From positions 1,178,001 through 1,242,000 of the forward strand of contig JAILXT010000001.1 of NCBI GenBank assembly GCA_045430345.1: a DNA stretch of 64,000 nucleotides. Reading direction: 5' to 3'. This DNA is from Agarilytica sp045430345 (lineage in GTDB: Bacteria > Pseudomonadota > Gammaproteobacteria > Pseudomonadales > Cellvibrionaceae). Below are positions 17,945-27,693 of the stretch, one piece after another (the first letter of the stretch is position 1; the number at the start of each line of letters is the position of its first letter). A program made the translations under genes and the position numbers. The notes below the pieces were generated by a model, which ran no database searches, was not told the DNA's origin, and saw only the letters and a program-made list of their open reading frames with translations.

Positions 17945-20194
17945 TCAACTTTCACGACGGACGGAAGAAACGTTAGGCAGCTGATTTAGCTTCGCGAAAA
18001 TTCGACTCAAAGCGCCCAAATCCAATACGTCTATCGTTAATAGCATCTCAGCTGTATTACGATCTTTATTGGACTGCGTTTGCATTGAGCTAACATTGAC
18101 TTTTTCGCGATCCAACAAGGTCGTGATATCCCTTAACAGTCCGTGCCTATCGAAAGCCTCGATATAAATTTTAACTTCGTAAAGATTGTTAGGTTTATCC
18201 GCCCAATCCACGGTAATAATACGTTCCGGCTCTTCTGCATCTAACTGCAAAATATTCGAACAGTCCTTACGGTGAATAGATACCCCGCGCCCGACCGTGA
18301 TATAACCCGAAATACTGTCGCCAGGAATAGGTTTACAACATTGGGCAAGGTGGGACATGAGATTCCCCACGCCATCAATGTATACCTCTGCACTGCCATC
18401 CTGATTTTCCGCTCGCCCTACAAGCGACGTGACTTTCACACCACGATCAGGGTCTTTCTCCATAATGAGACGCTGAGCCGCACCAATCACGCGATCAACA
18501 CTGAGGTCCGCCGTACCAACTGCAGCATAAAGTCCTTCAAGGCTCTTGAGGTTTAGTTTTTTAGCCAGGGCCTCATAATCGAGGTCTTTCACTGCCAAGC
18601 GTTTAAATTCATGATCAATCATCGCGCGACCATCTTCCACGTTTTGGTCTCGGTCTTGATGTTTAAACCACTGCTGTAACCGACTCCGCCCCTTCGACGT
18701 CGTGACATAACCCAGTGCGGGGTTCAGCCAATCACGGCTCGGCGCAGCGTGCTTTCCTGTAAGGATCTCTACTTGGTCTGAGGTTTTTAGGGCATAGTTA
18801 AGTGGCACAATTCGGCCATTCACCTTAGCCCCACGACAATGAATACCTACATCAGAATGAATACGAAATGCGAAGTCCACCGGCGTAGCATTTTCGGGTA
18901 AATCCACCACATGCCCATCCGGCGTAAAGATGTATATGCGGTCCTGCGCAATCCCTTTAGGAAGGTGATCATCCCAAGGGCTACCGCCCAGCTCTTCGTG
19001 CCACTCAAGGACTTGCCTTAACCATTCAATTTTCTGTTCGTAGCTGTCGGAACCCGTATCGTCGGTATCCGTATCTTTGTAACGCCAATGCGCGCACACC
19101 CCAAACTCAGCTTCTTCATGCATGGTACCGGTGCGAATTTGAATTTCTAAGGCACGGTTGGCTGGGCCTTTAACCGCAGTGTGTAATGAACGGTAACCAT
19201 TCTCCTTTGGGTTGGCGATATAGTCATCAAACTCATGGGGAACATTCCGCCATAGCGCATGAACGATACCAAGCACTGCATAGCAATCACGCTCGCTCTC
19301 CACCAATATCCGTATCGCGCGAATATCGTAAACCTCAGAGAAACCGATGTTCTTTCGTCGCATCTTCCGCCAAATACTGTAGATGTGCTTTGCCCGCCCG
19401 TAGACATCCGCTTTTATGCCTTCTTCAGATAATTTGGTTTGGATAACATTAATAACGTCCTCGATATAAACCTGACGGTCAAGGCGCTTTTCATCGAGTA
19501 ATTTGGCTATATATTTGTAGTCATAAGGCTGGAGGTAGCGAAAGGCAAGATCTTCAAGTTCCCACTTGATATGGCCAATCCCCAAGCGATGAGCGAGCGG
19601 CGCATAGATATCTGAAACTTCTTTGGCAATTTTTTTACGTCGTTCTGCCGGCAGGTTTTTCGCGGCTCGAATCGCGCAGGTCCGCTCTGCGAGTTTAATC
19701 AACGCAATGCGAACATCGTCGACCATCGCCACAAGCATTTTTCGAACGTTTTCCGCCTGCTCTTCGCTTTCCTGACCAAATACCGCGCTATCACTATGAT
19801 TGGAAATCGAACTGATTGACGCCATACGCATAACGCCATCAATCAAATTCGCTACAACTTCGCCAAATTCAGCGCTGACCTCTTCTTTCGTAAGCTTTCC
19901 TTCCCTGACACTCCGGTAAAGCACGGCTGTGACCAAGGTATCACAATCCATTTGGAGGTCCGCCAAAATATCGGCCATTTCAATGCCAGCAGAGAAGGTT
20001 GAATAACCTTTCCCCCAACCCGCGATGTTATCACCAGCATCTTGCTCAACGCGCCGCGCCGCAGCACAGGCTTTTTCTAACGCAGGCTTAACCTCATCAC
20101 CCAAGTGAGAGGCTTCACAAATTTTATTTAACCAATAGGAAGTATCCAACCCTCCCTGGTCGTCAATCGGATGATCTTCGCGAACTTTAACCAT
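17945..20194 (-). CDS. relA: GTP pyrophosphokinase RelA
   Basis: A 749-residue (p)ppGpp synthetase. The order is a degenerate HD hydrolase-like domain, synthetase (ENGYRSLHT near residue 335), TGS (IFTPDGHVVDLP near 420), a Cys/zinc-finger-type region (CCKPIPGD) and a C-terminal ACT domain. The hydrolase His-Asp motif is missing, which separates RelA from the bifunctional SpoT. Start ATG 20194 has AGGG upstream. cysM lies 14 bp upstream and mazG 15 bp downstream, giving a cysM-relA-mazG operon. Confidence 0.96.
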   Translation of the reverse strand: MVKVREDHPIDDQGGLDTSYWLNKICEASHLGDEVKPALEKACAAARRVEQDAGDNIAGWGKGYSTFSAGIEMADILADLQMDCDTLVTAVLYRSVREGKLTKEEVSAEFGEVVANLIDGVMRMASISSISNHSDSAVFGQESEEQAENVRKMLVAMVDDVRIALIKLAERTCAIRAAKNLPAERRKKIAKEVSDIYAPLAHRLGIGHIKWELEDLAFRYLQPYDYKYIAKLLDEKRLDRQVYIEDVINVIQTKLSEEGIKADVYGRAKHIYSIWRKMRRKNIGFSEVYDIRAIRILVESERDCYAVLGIVHALWRNVPHEFDDYIANPKENGYRSLHTAVKGPANRALEIQIRTGTMHEEAEFGVCAHWRYKDTDTDDTGSDSYEQKIEWLRQVLEWHEELGGSPWDDHLPKGIAQDRIYIFTPDGHVVDLPENATPVDFAFRIHSDVGIHCRGAKVNGRIVPLNYALKTSDQVEILTGKHAAPSRDWLNPALGYVTTSKGRSRLQQWFKHQDRDQNVEDGRAMIDHEFKRLAVKDLDYEALAKKLNLKSLEGLYAAVGTADLSVDRVIGAAQRLIMEKDPDRGVKVTSLVGRAENQDGSAEVYIDGVGNLMSHLAQCCKPIPGDSISGYITVGRGVSIHRKDCSNILQLDAEEPERIITVDWADKPNNLYEVKIYIEAFDRHGLLRDITTLLDREKVNVSSMQTQSNKDRNTAEMLLTIDVLDLGALSRIFAKLNQLPNVSSVRRES

Positions 20195-20208
20195 GTTAAC
20201 CCTATGGT

Positions 20209-21126
20209 TTACGAATTAAATACACCAGAAGAAAGATAGCGATCACCACGATCACAAATCACTGCAACTATGACAGCATTTTCTTCTTTTTGAGCGATAT
20301 CCAAAGCGGCCGCAACAGCACCGCCAGAGGACACACCGCAAAATATACCTTCTTGTTGTGCCATTGCACGCATAGCGTCTTCAGCCCGCTGTTGAGACAT
20401 ATTGACCACCTGATCGATATTCACATCATCAAAAATAGTGGGCATATACTCGGTTGGCCAACGCCGAATACCCGGTATCCGCGCCCCATCTTCGGGTTGA
20501 AGCCCCACGACCTCTATCCGTGAATTTTGCTCCTTCAGGTACTTAGACGTACCAACAATAGTGCCAGTGGTCCCCATAGAGCTGACAAAGTGCGTAATTT
20601 TGCCCTTGGTTTGACGCCATAATTCAGGCCCCGTTCCATTGTAGTGCGCAATAGGGTTATCACCATTTCCGAACTGATCCAATACGCACCCTTTTCCTTC
20701 TTGCTCCATTTTTTTAGCGAGATCTCTGGCACCTTCCATGCCCTCAGCTGCTGTCACAAGAATAAGCTCCGCGCCATAGGCCTGCATGGCATCCTTCCGC
20801 TCTTGAGTCGCGTTGTCTGGCATAATCAAGGTCATCTTATACCCCTTGATCGCGGCCGCCATTGCCAACGCAATCCCGGTGTTTCCACTAGTCGCCTCGA
20901 TTAGACGATCACCTGGGGTGATGTCCCCACGCCCTTCAGCCCTAGAAATCATAGACATCGCAGGCCGATCCTTTACGGACCCTGCAGGATTATTCCCCTC
21001 AAGCTTTACCAAGATAGTGTTTTTTTCCGTACCGGGTAAACGCTGCAGACGTACCAACGGGGTTTCGCCGATACAGGATTCAATGGTGGGGAAGTCAGAG
21101 GAGAAAGGGGCTTCGGTCAAACTCAT
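20209..21126 (-). CDS. cysM: Cysteine synthase B
   Basis: CysM makes cysteine (or S-sulfocysteine) from O-acetylserine. It is a PLP enzyme: the lysine motif NPAGSVKDRPA and the phosphate-binding loop EATSGNTGIA are present. The start was set to ATG 21126. A TTG eight codons upstream is open, but the family begins near ATG. Relative to Pseudomonas, where an rlmD-type methyltransferase lies between cysM and relA, that gene is missing here. Confidence 0.95.
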   Translation of the reverse strand: MSLTEAPFSSDFPTIESCIGETPLVRLQRLPGTEKNTILVKLEGNNPAGSVKDRPAMSMISRAEGRGDITPGDRLIEATSGNTGIALAMAAAIKGYKMTLIMPDNATQERKDAMQAYGAELILVTAAEGMEGARDLAKKMEQEGKGCVLDQFGNGDNPIAHYNGTGPELWRQTKGKITHFVSSMGTTGTIVGTSKYLKEQNSRIEVVGLQPEDGARIPGIRRWPTEYMPTIFDDVNIDQVVNMSQQRAEDAMRAMAQQEGIFCGVSSGGAVAAALDIAQKEENAVIVAVICDRGDRYLSSGVFNS

Positions 21127-21583
21127 GCTCTCAATATAATGCTTATTCAAATTACACTGCGCCGAAACGATGATTCAATTCGACACTCAATTAAGGGGCG
21201 CAATATTATCACTTTATGCCAAAGCGGATACCGAATTATCGGTATGAATTCCCAATAAAACAAATCATTCGTAAAACACCGCCGAATTCGCAAGTTTCCA
21301 AGGCCCTTTCGCTATAAGCTTATTAACTAGAACCGTAAAATTGACTCAAAGCTCCCCACGAGAGCATTCATTTTTCCAATCTATATCACGGCCATATCAT
21401 GCAAAGGGCTTGCCGGTAAAACCCACCCTCGCTATGATCCTTTGATGCAAGACATGCAGACGATGGACACTGTTAACCGCCACAGTGTAGACATAACAAT
21501 GTCACCGGATTCTACAAAGAACACCGCAGAGTCATTACGCTATCCAGACCATAGCTCGACGAAAATGTAAGCAAAGGGCCTCT
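21127..21583. other. Non-coding divergent region between cysM and the hybrid kinase
   Basis: This stretch of about 450 bp separates two divergently transcribed genes and should hold both promoters. I see no gene, strong hairpin or repeat in it. Confidence 0.4.
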
Positions 21584-23923
21584 ATGCTGATCAATAAAAA
21601 ACAACTTGAAAAGAAGCTGTGCCATATTAGCTTCATTCCATTAGCCGTTATTAGCTTCGTATTAATACTAAGCTTAGCGGCACTTTTTATTGGTCATATG
21701 TATAGAGAAGATGAACATCGGCTCAACTTTTACACATCCCTTTTTGACAACATCCAGACCAATAGCAGTGCCCAATTCGACACCCTCGCCAACACTATAT
21801 TGGCGTCAAGTAACTATTATTCAGTGAGCCTGATAGACAAAAACAACAAGATACTTTTTTCTCAAGGCGTTATTAACGACATCCCTACCCAGGAAAACAC
21901 TCAACTTAAAAAGACAACCTACTCTATTAACGGAAAAACAATCCACCTTTCCTCCGTCAATTTAGTCAACGATCAGCATAAAACCTCAGGATGGGTAGCG
22001 ATAAGTAAAAGTGCTGACACCTCTATTTTATGGTATTTCGAAGCACTTATTTTTACCCTGGTGATTTCGGTCTCGGGGTTTTTTCTTATACTTTTATTTA
22101 ATAGACGCTTTGAAAAAACACTACTTAAATCCACATCATCTATCTCTAAGGGCTTAGATGCCCTCGTTAACGAAAAGTTTGATGAACAGATAACCACGAA
22201 AGAATCTGAAATATTCTCTCCCCTCGCGACAAAGCTAAACGTCCTAGCCAAAAAATTAGCACACACACATGACAACATGCAGAACACTATTGATCAGACC
22301 CTTATCGATGTAAAGGAGTCATTGGAAACAGTTGAAATACAAAACATTGAAATTGATTTAGCCAGAAAAAACGCCCTCAAAGCAAACCAGGCAACCTCAG
22401 ACTTTTTGGCAAATACCAGTCATGAAATTCGCACGCCGATCAATGGAATCATTGGATTTTCTGAATTACTTAGAAAGACAAATATCGACGCTCAGCAGAG
22501 GGAATATATCGACACGATAGAAGACTCAGCAAAAATGTTACTGTTAAGCTTTAACGACATTATTGATTATTCTCGCCTGGAAGTCGGCACACTAAACCTC
22601 GACTACAAAGCCGTTAACATACGAGACATTATCCACGATTCAGAAAAACACCTGCGCTCACTACATAAAGCAGAACCAATCGACATAAACCATAAAGTCG
22701 TAAATAATGTGCCCACAAAACTCCTGGGTGACCCGACACGAATAAAACAGGTTTATCACAATCTCCTACAAAGTGCGGCAGAATTAACTCATACGAAAAA
22801 AATCTCAGTTTACGCACACTCAGAACAACGGGACGACAACAAGATCTCCTTGAAAATATCGTTCACAATACCCGGCCAGCACGAACAAAATGAACTCATT
22901 AAAAAAGCCGCCTACGTATTATCATCCGCGGCACCCGACAAGGAACTACTGACAAACAAATACCTGATGAATCTTGTTATCGCTCGAGGCTTAGTCACAA
23001 GAATGCAAGGCCAAATTGGATTGGCAATAAAAGATCATGAGGCCGTACTTTGGTTTACTATTGAGCTAGGTCACTCAGGAGCCAGAAACCAAAACCAAGA
23101 CGATAGTCACACTTTACCTCCGCCCCAGGCACCCACAATACTCATTGTTGACGACAACCCGTCAAATAGAAAAATCGCCGGAGAACTGCTGAAAGAAATG
23201 GGCGTTGACAGCAACACAGCAAACTCGGGACGGGTAGCGATAGAGAAAAACTCAACTAAAAAATATTCGATGATACTTATGGATATTCAAATGCCAGAAA
23301 TGAGTGGTTTCGAAGCTACGGAACTTATACGAGCGCAAGAAGGTAACGAAAAACGCACTCCCATTATCGCCCTCACCGCGCATGCAGTGGAAGAAGAAAA
23401 ATCAAAGCTATTAATCTCTGGTATGGACGATTTCATTAGCAAACCCATTAGCTCTTCTGAGCTCGCAGAACTACTTTCCCGCTGGACAGACTATTCAATA
23501 CCCGACACAGACAACGCTCTACCCAGCATCCCCGCTATACCAAAAGCACAAAACAAAAGCGCTACGTCTTGGAAAAACCCGGTAAACATATCCCAAAGTG
23601 TTGAATTAGCAAAAGGCAATCGGGCGTTAGCAAAAGACATGCTAAGTATGCTTTTATCAACAATGAAAGCCGACATAGACCAAATGCAAGAACACGCAAA
23701 AACAGAACACCACGAAGCTTTACATCAAATTGTCCACCGTATACACGGCGGCGCGTGTTACTGCGGGGTACCTAGCTTACTAAAGGCGAGCTCAACGCTC
23801 GATAAAAAACTCAAGAACAGCAGCGAACTTAATTATAGAGAAGCGATAAAAGAATTGACCAAAAGCTGCGAGGAACTACTGTCTTGGGAGGAAGACCACG
23901 ATATTGAACTGTTATTTTCCTAA
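21584..23923 (+). CDS. GacS/BarA-like hybrid sensor kinase with degenerate ATP-binding domain
   Basis: A 779-residue inner-membrane hybrid kinase. Two membrane segments (about 17-38 and 152-172) flank a periplasmic loop. A HAMP-like linker follows, then HisKA with phospho-His 280 (SHEIRTP), a HATPase region (about 385-500), a receiver with phospho-Asp 567 (MDIQMPEMSG), and HPt with His 721 (HRIHGGACYCG). The architecture and the cysM-relA neighbourhood match GacS/BarA. The HATPase is odd: the N-box reads HNLLQSAAELT, lacking the magnesium Asn, and the G1 (DxGxG) and G2 (GxGLGL) boxes are absent. Autophosphorylation is therefore doubtful, while the receiver and HPt look intact. AAGGG precedes the ATG. 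Confidence 0.88.
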   Translation: MLINKKQLEKKLCHISFIPLAVISFVLILSLAALFIGHMYREDEHRLNFYTSLFDNIQTNSSAQFDTLANTILASSNYYSVSLIDKNNKILFSQGVINDIPTQENTQLKKTTYSINGKTIHLSSVNLVNDQHKTSGWVAISKSADTSILWYFEALIFTLVISVSGFFLILLFNRRFEKTLLKSTSSISKGLDALVNEKFDEQITTKESEIFSPLATKLNVLAKKLAHTHDNMQNTIDQTLIDVKESLETVEIQNIEIDLARKNALKANQATSDFLANTSHEIRTPINGIIGFSELLRKTNIDAQQREYIDTIEDSAKMLLLSFNDIIDYSRLEVGTLNLDYKAVNIRDIIHDSEKHLRSLHKAEPIDINHKVVNNVPTKLLGDPTRIKQVYHNLLQSAAELTHTKKISVYAHSEQRDDNKISLKISFTIPGQHEQNELIKKAAYVLSSAAPDKELLTNKYLMNLVIARGLVTRMQGQIGLAIKDHEAVLWFTIELGHSGARNQNQDDSHTLPPPQAPTILIVDDNPSNRKIAGELLKEMGVDSNTANSGRVAIEKNSTKKYSMILMDIQMPEMSGFEATELIRAQEGNEKRTPIIALTAHAVEEEKSKLLISGMDDFISKPISSSELAELLSRWTDYSIPDTDNALPSIPAIPKAQNKSATSWKNPVNISQSVELAKGNRALAKDMLSMLLSTMKADIDQMQEHAKTEHHEALHQIVHRIHGGACYCGVPSLLKASSTLDKKLKNSSELNYREAIKELTKSCEELLSWEEDHDIELLFS

Positions 23924-23979
23924 GCAGAGAGAACCAAAGAGCACGTCATTATTGACCTCTCCCTATACTCGCACGAATT

Positions 23980-24714
23980 TCAACGTGTAAATAGCGCCCT
24001 AGTATTAAGGGGTTTTTCACCAATAAGAGGCCGTAAAGCCTGACGACAAAAATATTTAGCGTATTTCAAGATCGACTCGTCAAAACGCTCTTCTCTTAGC
24101 GCCACAATGACATCAGATGGAAACAAACTACCGCTCTTCACTATGCCCCCGTCACCGTGGTCGCATTCAACGACAACACGCATAAAACCCTCACCTTCAA
24201 TAAAGCGGTAAAAACGCTCACTCCCCCTCACGATCTCCTCCTGCTGAATATCGCTATAAAAATCTACCCCAAAGCCAAGCTCAGTAAGTAAAGCGAATTC
24301 AAATTTTCTTAACGCCGCCTCAATACAATATTTCTCCTCGTCATAATCAAACGAAGATATGAGGGATATCGTTTTATGATAAAGCCGATACACCGAGTCA
24401 CAGTTATCTTCAAGAGGTAAACTACGAAGCAATAGTTCATTCAGATAGAGACCACAAAAGAGGCTTCCAGAAAGCAGCTGGATTGGCGCCGCCAGAGCCT
24501 CTTTATGCGTGACGGTTTTGAGCGCACCATTACCTTTCCAGTTAACAAGTAAGGAGGTAAAGGGTTGAATTTTCGCCTGGCGACTGGATTTTCCACCTTG
24601 TCGTAGTACGCCAGATACACGGCCAAAGTCCCGAGTAAGCAGCTCTATAATAATACGCGAATCGGTATATTTTCGAGAATGAATGAGAAATGCTGGCTGC
24701 TCTTCGATCTGCAT
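23980..24714 (-). CDS. recO: DNA repair protein RecO
   Basis: RecO works with RecR and RecF to load RecA at gaps. The N-terminal OB-fold region (PAFLIHSRKYTDSRIIIELLT) and the helical C-terminal half are typical. The 244 residues fit the family. It is the last gene of the lepA-lepB-DUF4845-rnc-era-recO run, 56 bp after era. The pdxJ gene that often follows is not present. Confidence 0.94.
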   Translation of the reverse strand: MQIEEQPAFLIHSRKYTDSRIIIELLTRDFGRVSGVLRQGGKSSRQAKIQPFTSLLVNWKGNGALKTVTHKEALAAPIQLLSGSLFCGLYLNELLLRSLPLEDNCDSVYRLYHKTISLISSFDYDEEKYCIEAALRKFEFALLTELGFGVDFYSDIQQEEIVRGSERFYRFIEGEGFMRVVVECDHGDGGIVKSGSLFPSDVIVALREERFDESILKYAKYFCRQALRPLIGEKPLNTRALFTR

Positions 24715-24770
24715 GAATGCCTACACATCACTATCAATGGGGGGTATATTTAGAGAGGTTAGGGAAACAG

Positions 24771-25697
24771 CTAATGATCCGAATCTAATCCGAGGCTTTT
24801 TAATGCCCGCTCACTATCAGACCAACCGGACTTCACTTTAACCCACAAATTAAGCATTATTTTAGAGTCGAACAACTTTTCCATGTCTTCCCGTGCTTGC
24901 TGCCCGATATTCTTTAATTTAGCGCCTTTATCACCAATCAACATGCGCTTTTGACCTTCACGTTCAGTGAGAATGAGAGCGCTAATAGTAACAATCTTCC
25001 CTTCTTCTTTAAATTCCTCTATTTCCACGGCAGTTTGATACGGAAGTTCAGCCCCCATCTGACGCGTAATCTTTTCACGTATAATCTCTGATGCCATAAA
25101 TCGCATCGAACGATCGGTAACCTGATCTTCAGGATAAAAAAGCGTTGCTTCAGGCAAGAAGCTGCAGATCACCTCTTCTAAGCGATCCAAGTTCTGGCTC
25201 TTCAATGCCGATACCGGCACCAATTCCGCCTTGGGGACCTTCTCTTGCAATACACCTAAGTAAGGCAGCACTTCAGCTTTACTAGCAAACTGATCGAGCT
25301 TGTTTACCGCAATAATGACAGGGCAGTTAGACTGAGCGACAAACTGGGCAACAGTATCATCTTCCTCTGTCCAGTGATTTTTTTCAACGACAAACACCAC
25401 CACATTGACGCCTTGCAAAGCCGTCATGGCGGAGCGATTCATTTGCCGGTTAATCGCTTTAGCTTGTCCTTTGTGGATGCCAGGAGTATCTACAAAAACC
25501 ATTTGCATCTGATCGTTCGTTTTAATGCCGATGATGTTATTACGGGTGGTTTGAGGTTTACGAGAGGTGATACTAATTTTTTGCTCAACCATATGATTAA
25601 GCAGCGTAGACTTCCCTACATTCGGTCGCCCAACAATGGCAATAAATCCACAACGTTTAGTTGAAGGATGAACGTTGTCTTTTTCCGATGACGACAT
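24771..25697 (-). CDS. era: GTPase Era
   Basis: Era is a ribosome-assembly GTPase that binds the 3' end of 16S rRNA. The G1 loop GRPNVGKSTL, G3 DTPGIH and G4 NKLD are present in the first 180 residues, followed by a C-terminal KH domain with GDKGAKLKNIG. Length 308 is normal. It follows rnc by 4 bp, the conserved coupling. Confidence 0.97.
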   Translation of the reverse strand: MSSSEKDNVHPSTKRCGFIAIVGRPNVGKSTLLNHMVEQKISITSRKPQTTRNNIIGIKTNDQMQMVFVDTPGIHKGQAKAINRQMNRSAMTALQGVNVVVFVVEKNHWTEEDDTVAQFVAQSNCPVIIAVNKLDQFASKAEVLPYLGVLQEKVPKAELVPVSALKSQNLDRLEEVICSFLPEATLFYPEDQVTDRSMRFMASEIIREKITRQMGAELPYQTAVEIEEFKEEGKIVTISALILTEREGQKRMLIGDKGAKLKNIGQQAREDMEKLFDSKIMLNLWVKVKSGWSDSERALKSLGLDSDH

Positions 25698-25701
25698 AAA
25701 A

Positions 25702-26379
25702 CTACCGTTTCTGTAACAGGGCTAGCATTTTTTCCGCCGCCAGTTTTTCTGCGCTGCGTTTACTCGACCCAGCCGCTGAAGTTTTTTCTTTGATAAAGTC
25801 TAATTGGCAAGCGACAACAAACTCCTTTGCGTGCGCCTCACCTCGGGTCTCAACGACATCATAAGTTGGCAACGCTTTTTTACGTTCCTGCAAGAACTCT
25901 TGCAGCCTCGTTTTTGGATCTTTGTCTGTATTCTCTATCGTGATTGTATCAAGCCGGCCCTGAAACCACCCCAATACAATGCCTCGACACTGTTCAAAAT
26001 CGCTATCTGAATAGATCGCCCCTATAAGTGCCTCTACAGCATCTGCCAATATCGATGATCGACGAAAACCGCCACTCTTAAGCTCGCCTTCACCCAAAAT
26101 AAGATACTCACCAAGGTCAAACTCCCTCGCCAGCTCCGCTAGGGTATCCCCTCTCACCAAGGTAGCTCTGAGTCGACTTAAATCTCCCTCTCTGACATCG
26201 GGAAATTTTTGGTATAAAGCATCAGCGATAAAAAAATTAAGAAGTGAATCACCGAGAAACTCTAGGCGTTCATTGTTATCTCCCCCCACACTCCGGTGCG
26301 ATAACGCTCGGTCCAGTAACTGATCGTTCTTAAACGTGTAACCTAGTTTCGATAGTAGACGCGAGGTTTTATTTATCAT
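25702..26379 (-). CDS. rnc: Ribonuclease III
   Basis: Rnc cuts double-stranded RNA in rRNA and mRNA processing. The signature NERLEFLGDSLLNF is near residue 37, and the double-stranded-RNA-binding domain fills the last 70 residues. It has 225 residues. Its start overlaps the end of the DUF4845 gene by 11 bp, and era follows within 4 bp. Confidence 0.97.
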   Translation of the reverse strand: MINKTSRLLSKLGYTFKNDQLLDRALSHRSVGGDNNERLEFLGDSLLNFFIADALYQKFPDVREGDLSRLRATLVRGDTLAELAREFDLGEYLILGEGELKSGGFRRSSILADAVEALIGAIYSDSDFEQCRGIVLGWFQGRLDTITIENTDKDPKTRLQEFLQERKKALPTYDVVETRGEAHAKEFVVACQLDFIKEKTSAAGSSKRSAEKLAAEKMLALLQKR

Positions 26380-26803
26380 TCTTTGTTACATCTACCAAAT
26401 ATTTGCAACACTCGTCAGGTTTGGAGGTATCTAGCTGACTTTTGAATGACAGAACTGCATCGATATTAGAAACAATAGGTACCCTTATTTCGTATACACT
26501 ACTAATCAGTGTTTTTTCTTTCATACGTTTAACAATAAAACTGTTTGCTTGTGTACTACCAACAGCATTTACCGCCACATATTTACTTAGTTTATTTTCG
26601 ATCTCTTCTTTATCTAGAGACTCTATATTAGAATTACTCTTAACAAGAAATTTTAAAGCATCCTCCACATAGATATGCTCTGAATATATGGGAATTATCT
26701 TGACCCCAAGTAAAATAAAAACACCAGTGGAGAAAAGTAAAAATATTTGCGCATAAGATAGAAACCCACGCTGTTTATTTTTCATTTGCACTTTCCTATT
26801 CAT
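26369..26803 (-). CDS. DUF4845 small membrane protein
   Basis: A 144-residue protein between lepB and rnc, with one membrane segment at about 15-36 and the rest outside the cytoplasm. The N-terminal QRGFLSYAQI..LF pattern and the position match the DUF4845 family found between lepB and rnc in Pseudomonas relatives. Its function is not known. It is 6 bp after lepB and overlaps rnc. Confidence 0.85.
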   Translation of the reverse strand: MNRKVQMKNKQRGFLSYAQIFLLFSTGVFILLGVKIIPIYSEHIYVEDALKFLVKSNSNIESLDKEEIENKLSKYVAVNAVGSTQANSFIVKRMKEKTLISSVYEIRVPIVSNIDAVLSFKSQLDTSKPDECCKYLVDVTKNDK

Positions 26804-26809
26804 AGTTAT

Positions 26810-27676
26810 TTATATAGTACCCACACGAGAAAAACTAGGGATACTCAAGAACGATTCCCAATGCATCCATATTGCGAATGCTTTACCGACAATACGCTCT
26901 TCGGGGACTGGCCCCCACACTCGACTATCCGAGCTATTATCACGATTATCGCCCATCATAAAATAATGCCCGACAGGCACTTCCCAAACCCGATCGGTAT
27001 CAGGCAGAAGTGGCGACTCACACTTACGCATCAAGTGAGTCCGTTCATCGAGCTTTTCATGAGCAACCACATAAGTTGCACTATTGTAATCACCATAACA
27101 ACGATCACCTTCTCTATTATCAGTATAGGCGAAAGCTTGCTCAGCTTTTTCACCATTGATAAACAGCGCGTTATTGGAAATCCTAATCGTATCACCCGGC
27201 ATACCAATCACCCGCTTGATGAAATAACGGCTTTCATGAGGAGGGAAAAACACCATAACATCACCACGCTTTGGGTCGGTAACATTAATCACCTTATTCC
27301 TTGCCAGCGGCAAGCGAATGCCATAAATAAATTTATTCACTAATATAAAGTCACCCACCTCTAAAGTCGGCACCATTGACTCAGACGGGATTTGGAAGGG
27401 CTCTATCACAAAGGAACGCAGCACAAACACAAGCAACAAAACGGGGAAAAAAGACTTAGAGTACTCGGTGAGCACGGGTTCCCGAGAAACCATCTCCATG
27501 GCCGCTCGGTATTTTTCATCTTCCTGTTTTTGCTCTTCGGACATGGCATCAAATTGAGATTCAACAGATGTAATGGCAAGCTCACGTTTTCGCTGAAAGA
27601 ACACGATATCCACAAGCCATACCGCGCCAGAACCAGCAACCGCTATAAATAAAATAAGGGGTAAATTTAAATCCAT
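26810..27676 (-). CDS. lepB: Signal peptidase I
   Basis: LepB removes signal peptides of exported proteins at the outer face of the inner membrane. The catalytic Ser is in IPSESMVPTL and the catalytic Lys in RYFIKRVIGMPGD. GDNRDNSSDSR is also present. Membrane segments lie near the N-terminus and around residue 80. Length 288 is normal. It is 17 bp after lepA. Confidence 0.97.
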   Translation of the reverse strand: MDLNLPLILFIAVAGSGAVWLVDIVFFQRKRELAITSVESQFDAMSEEQKQEDEKYRAAMEMVSREPVLTEYSKSFFPVLLLVFVLRSFVIEPFQIPSESMVPTLEVGDFILVNKFIYGIRLPLARNKVINVTDPKRGDVMVFFPPHESRYFIKRVIGMPGDTIRISNNALFINGEKAEQAFAYTDNREGDRCYGDYNSATYVVAHEKLDERTHLMRKCESPLLPDTDRVWEVPVGHYFMMGDNRDNSSDSRVWGPVPEERIVGKAFAIWMHWESFLSIPSFSRVGTI

Positions 27677-27693
27677 GGAATTAACTTATTCAA

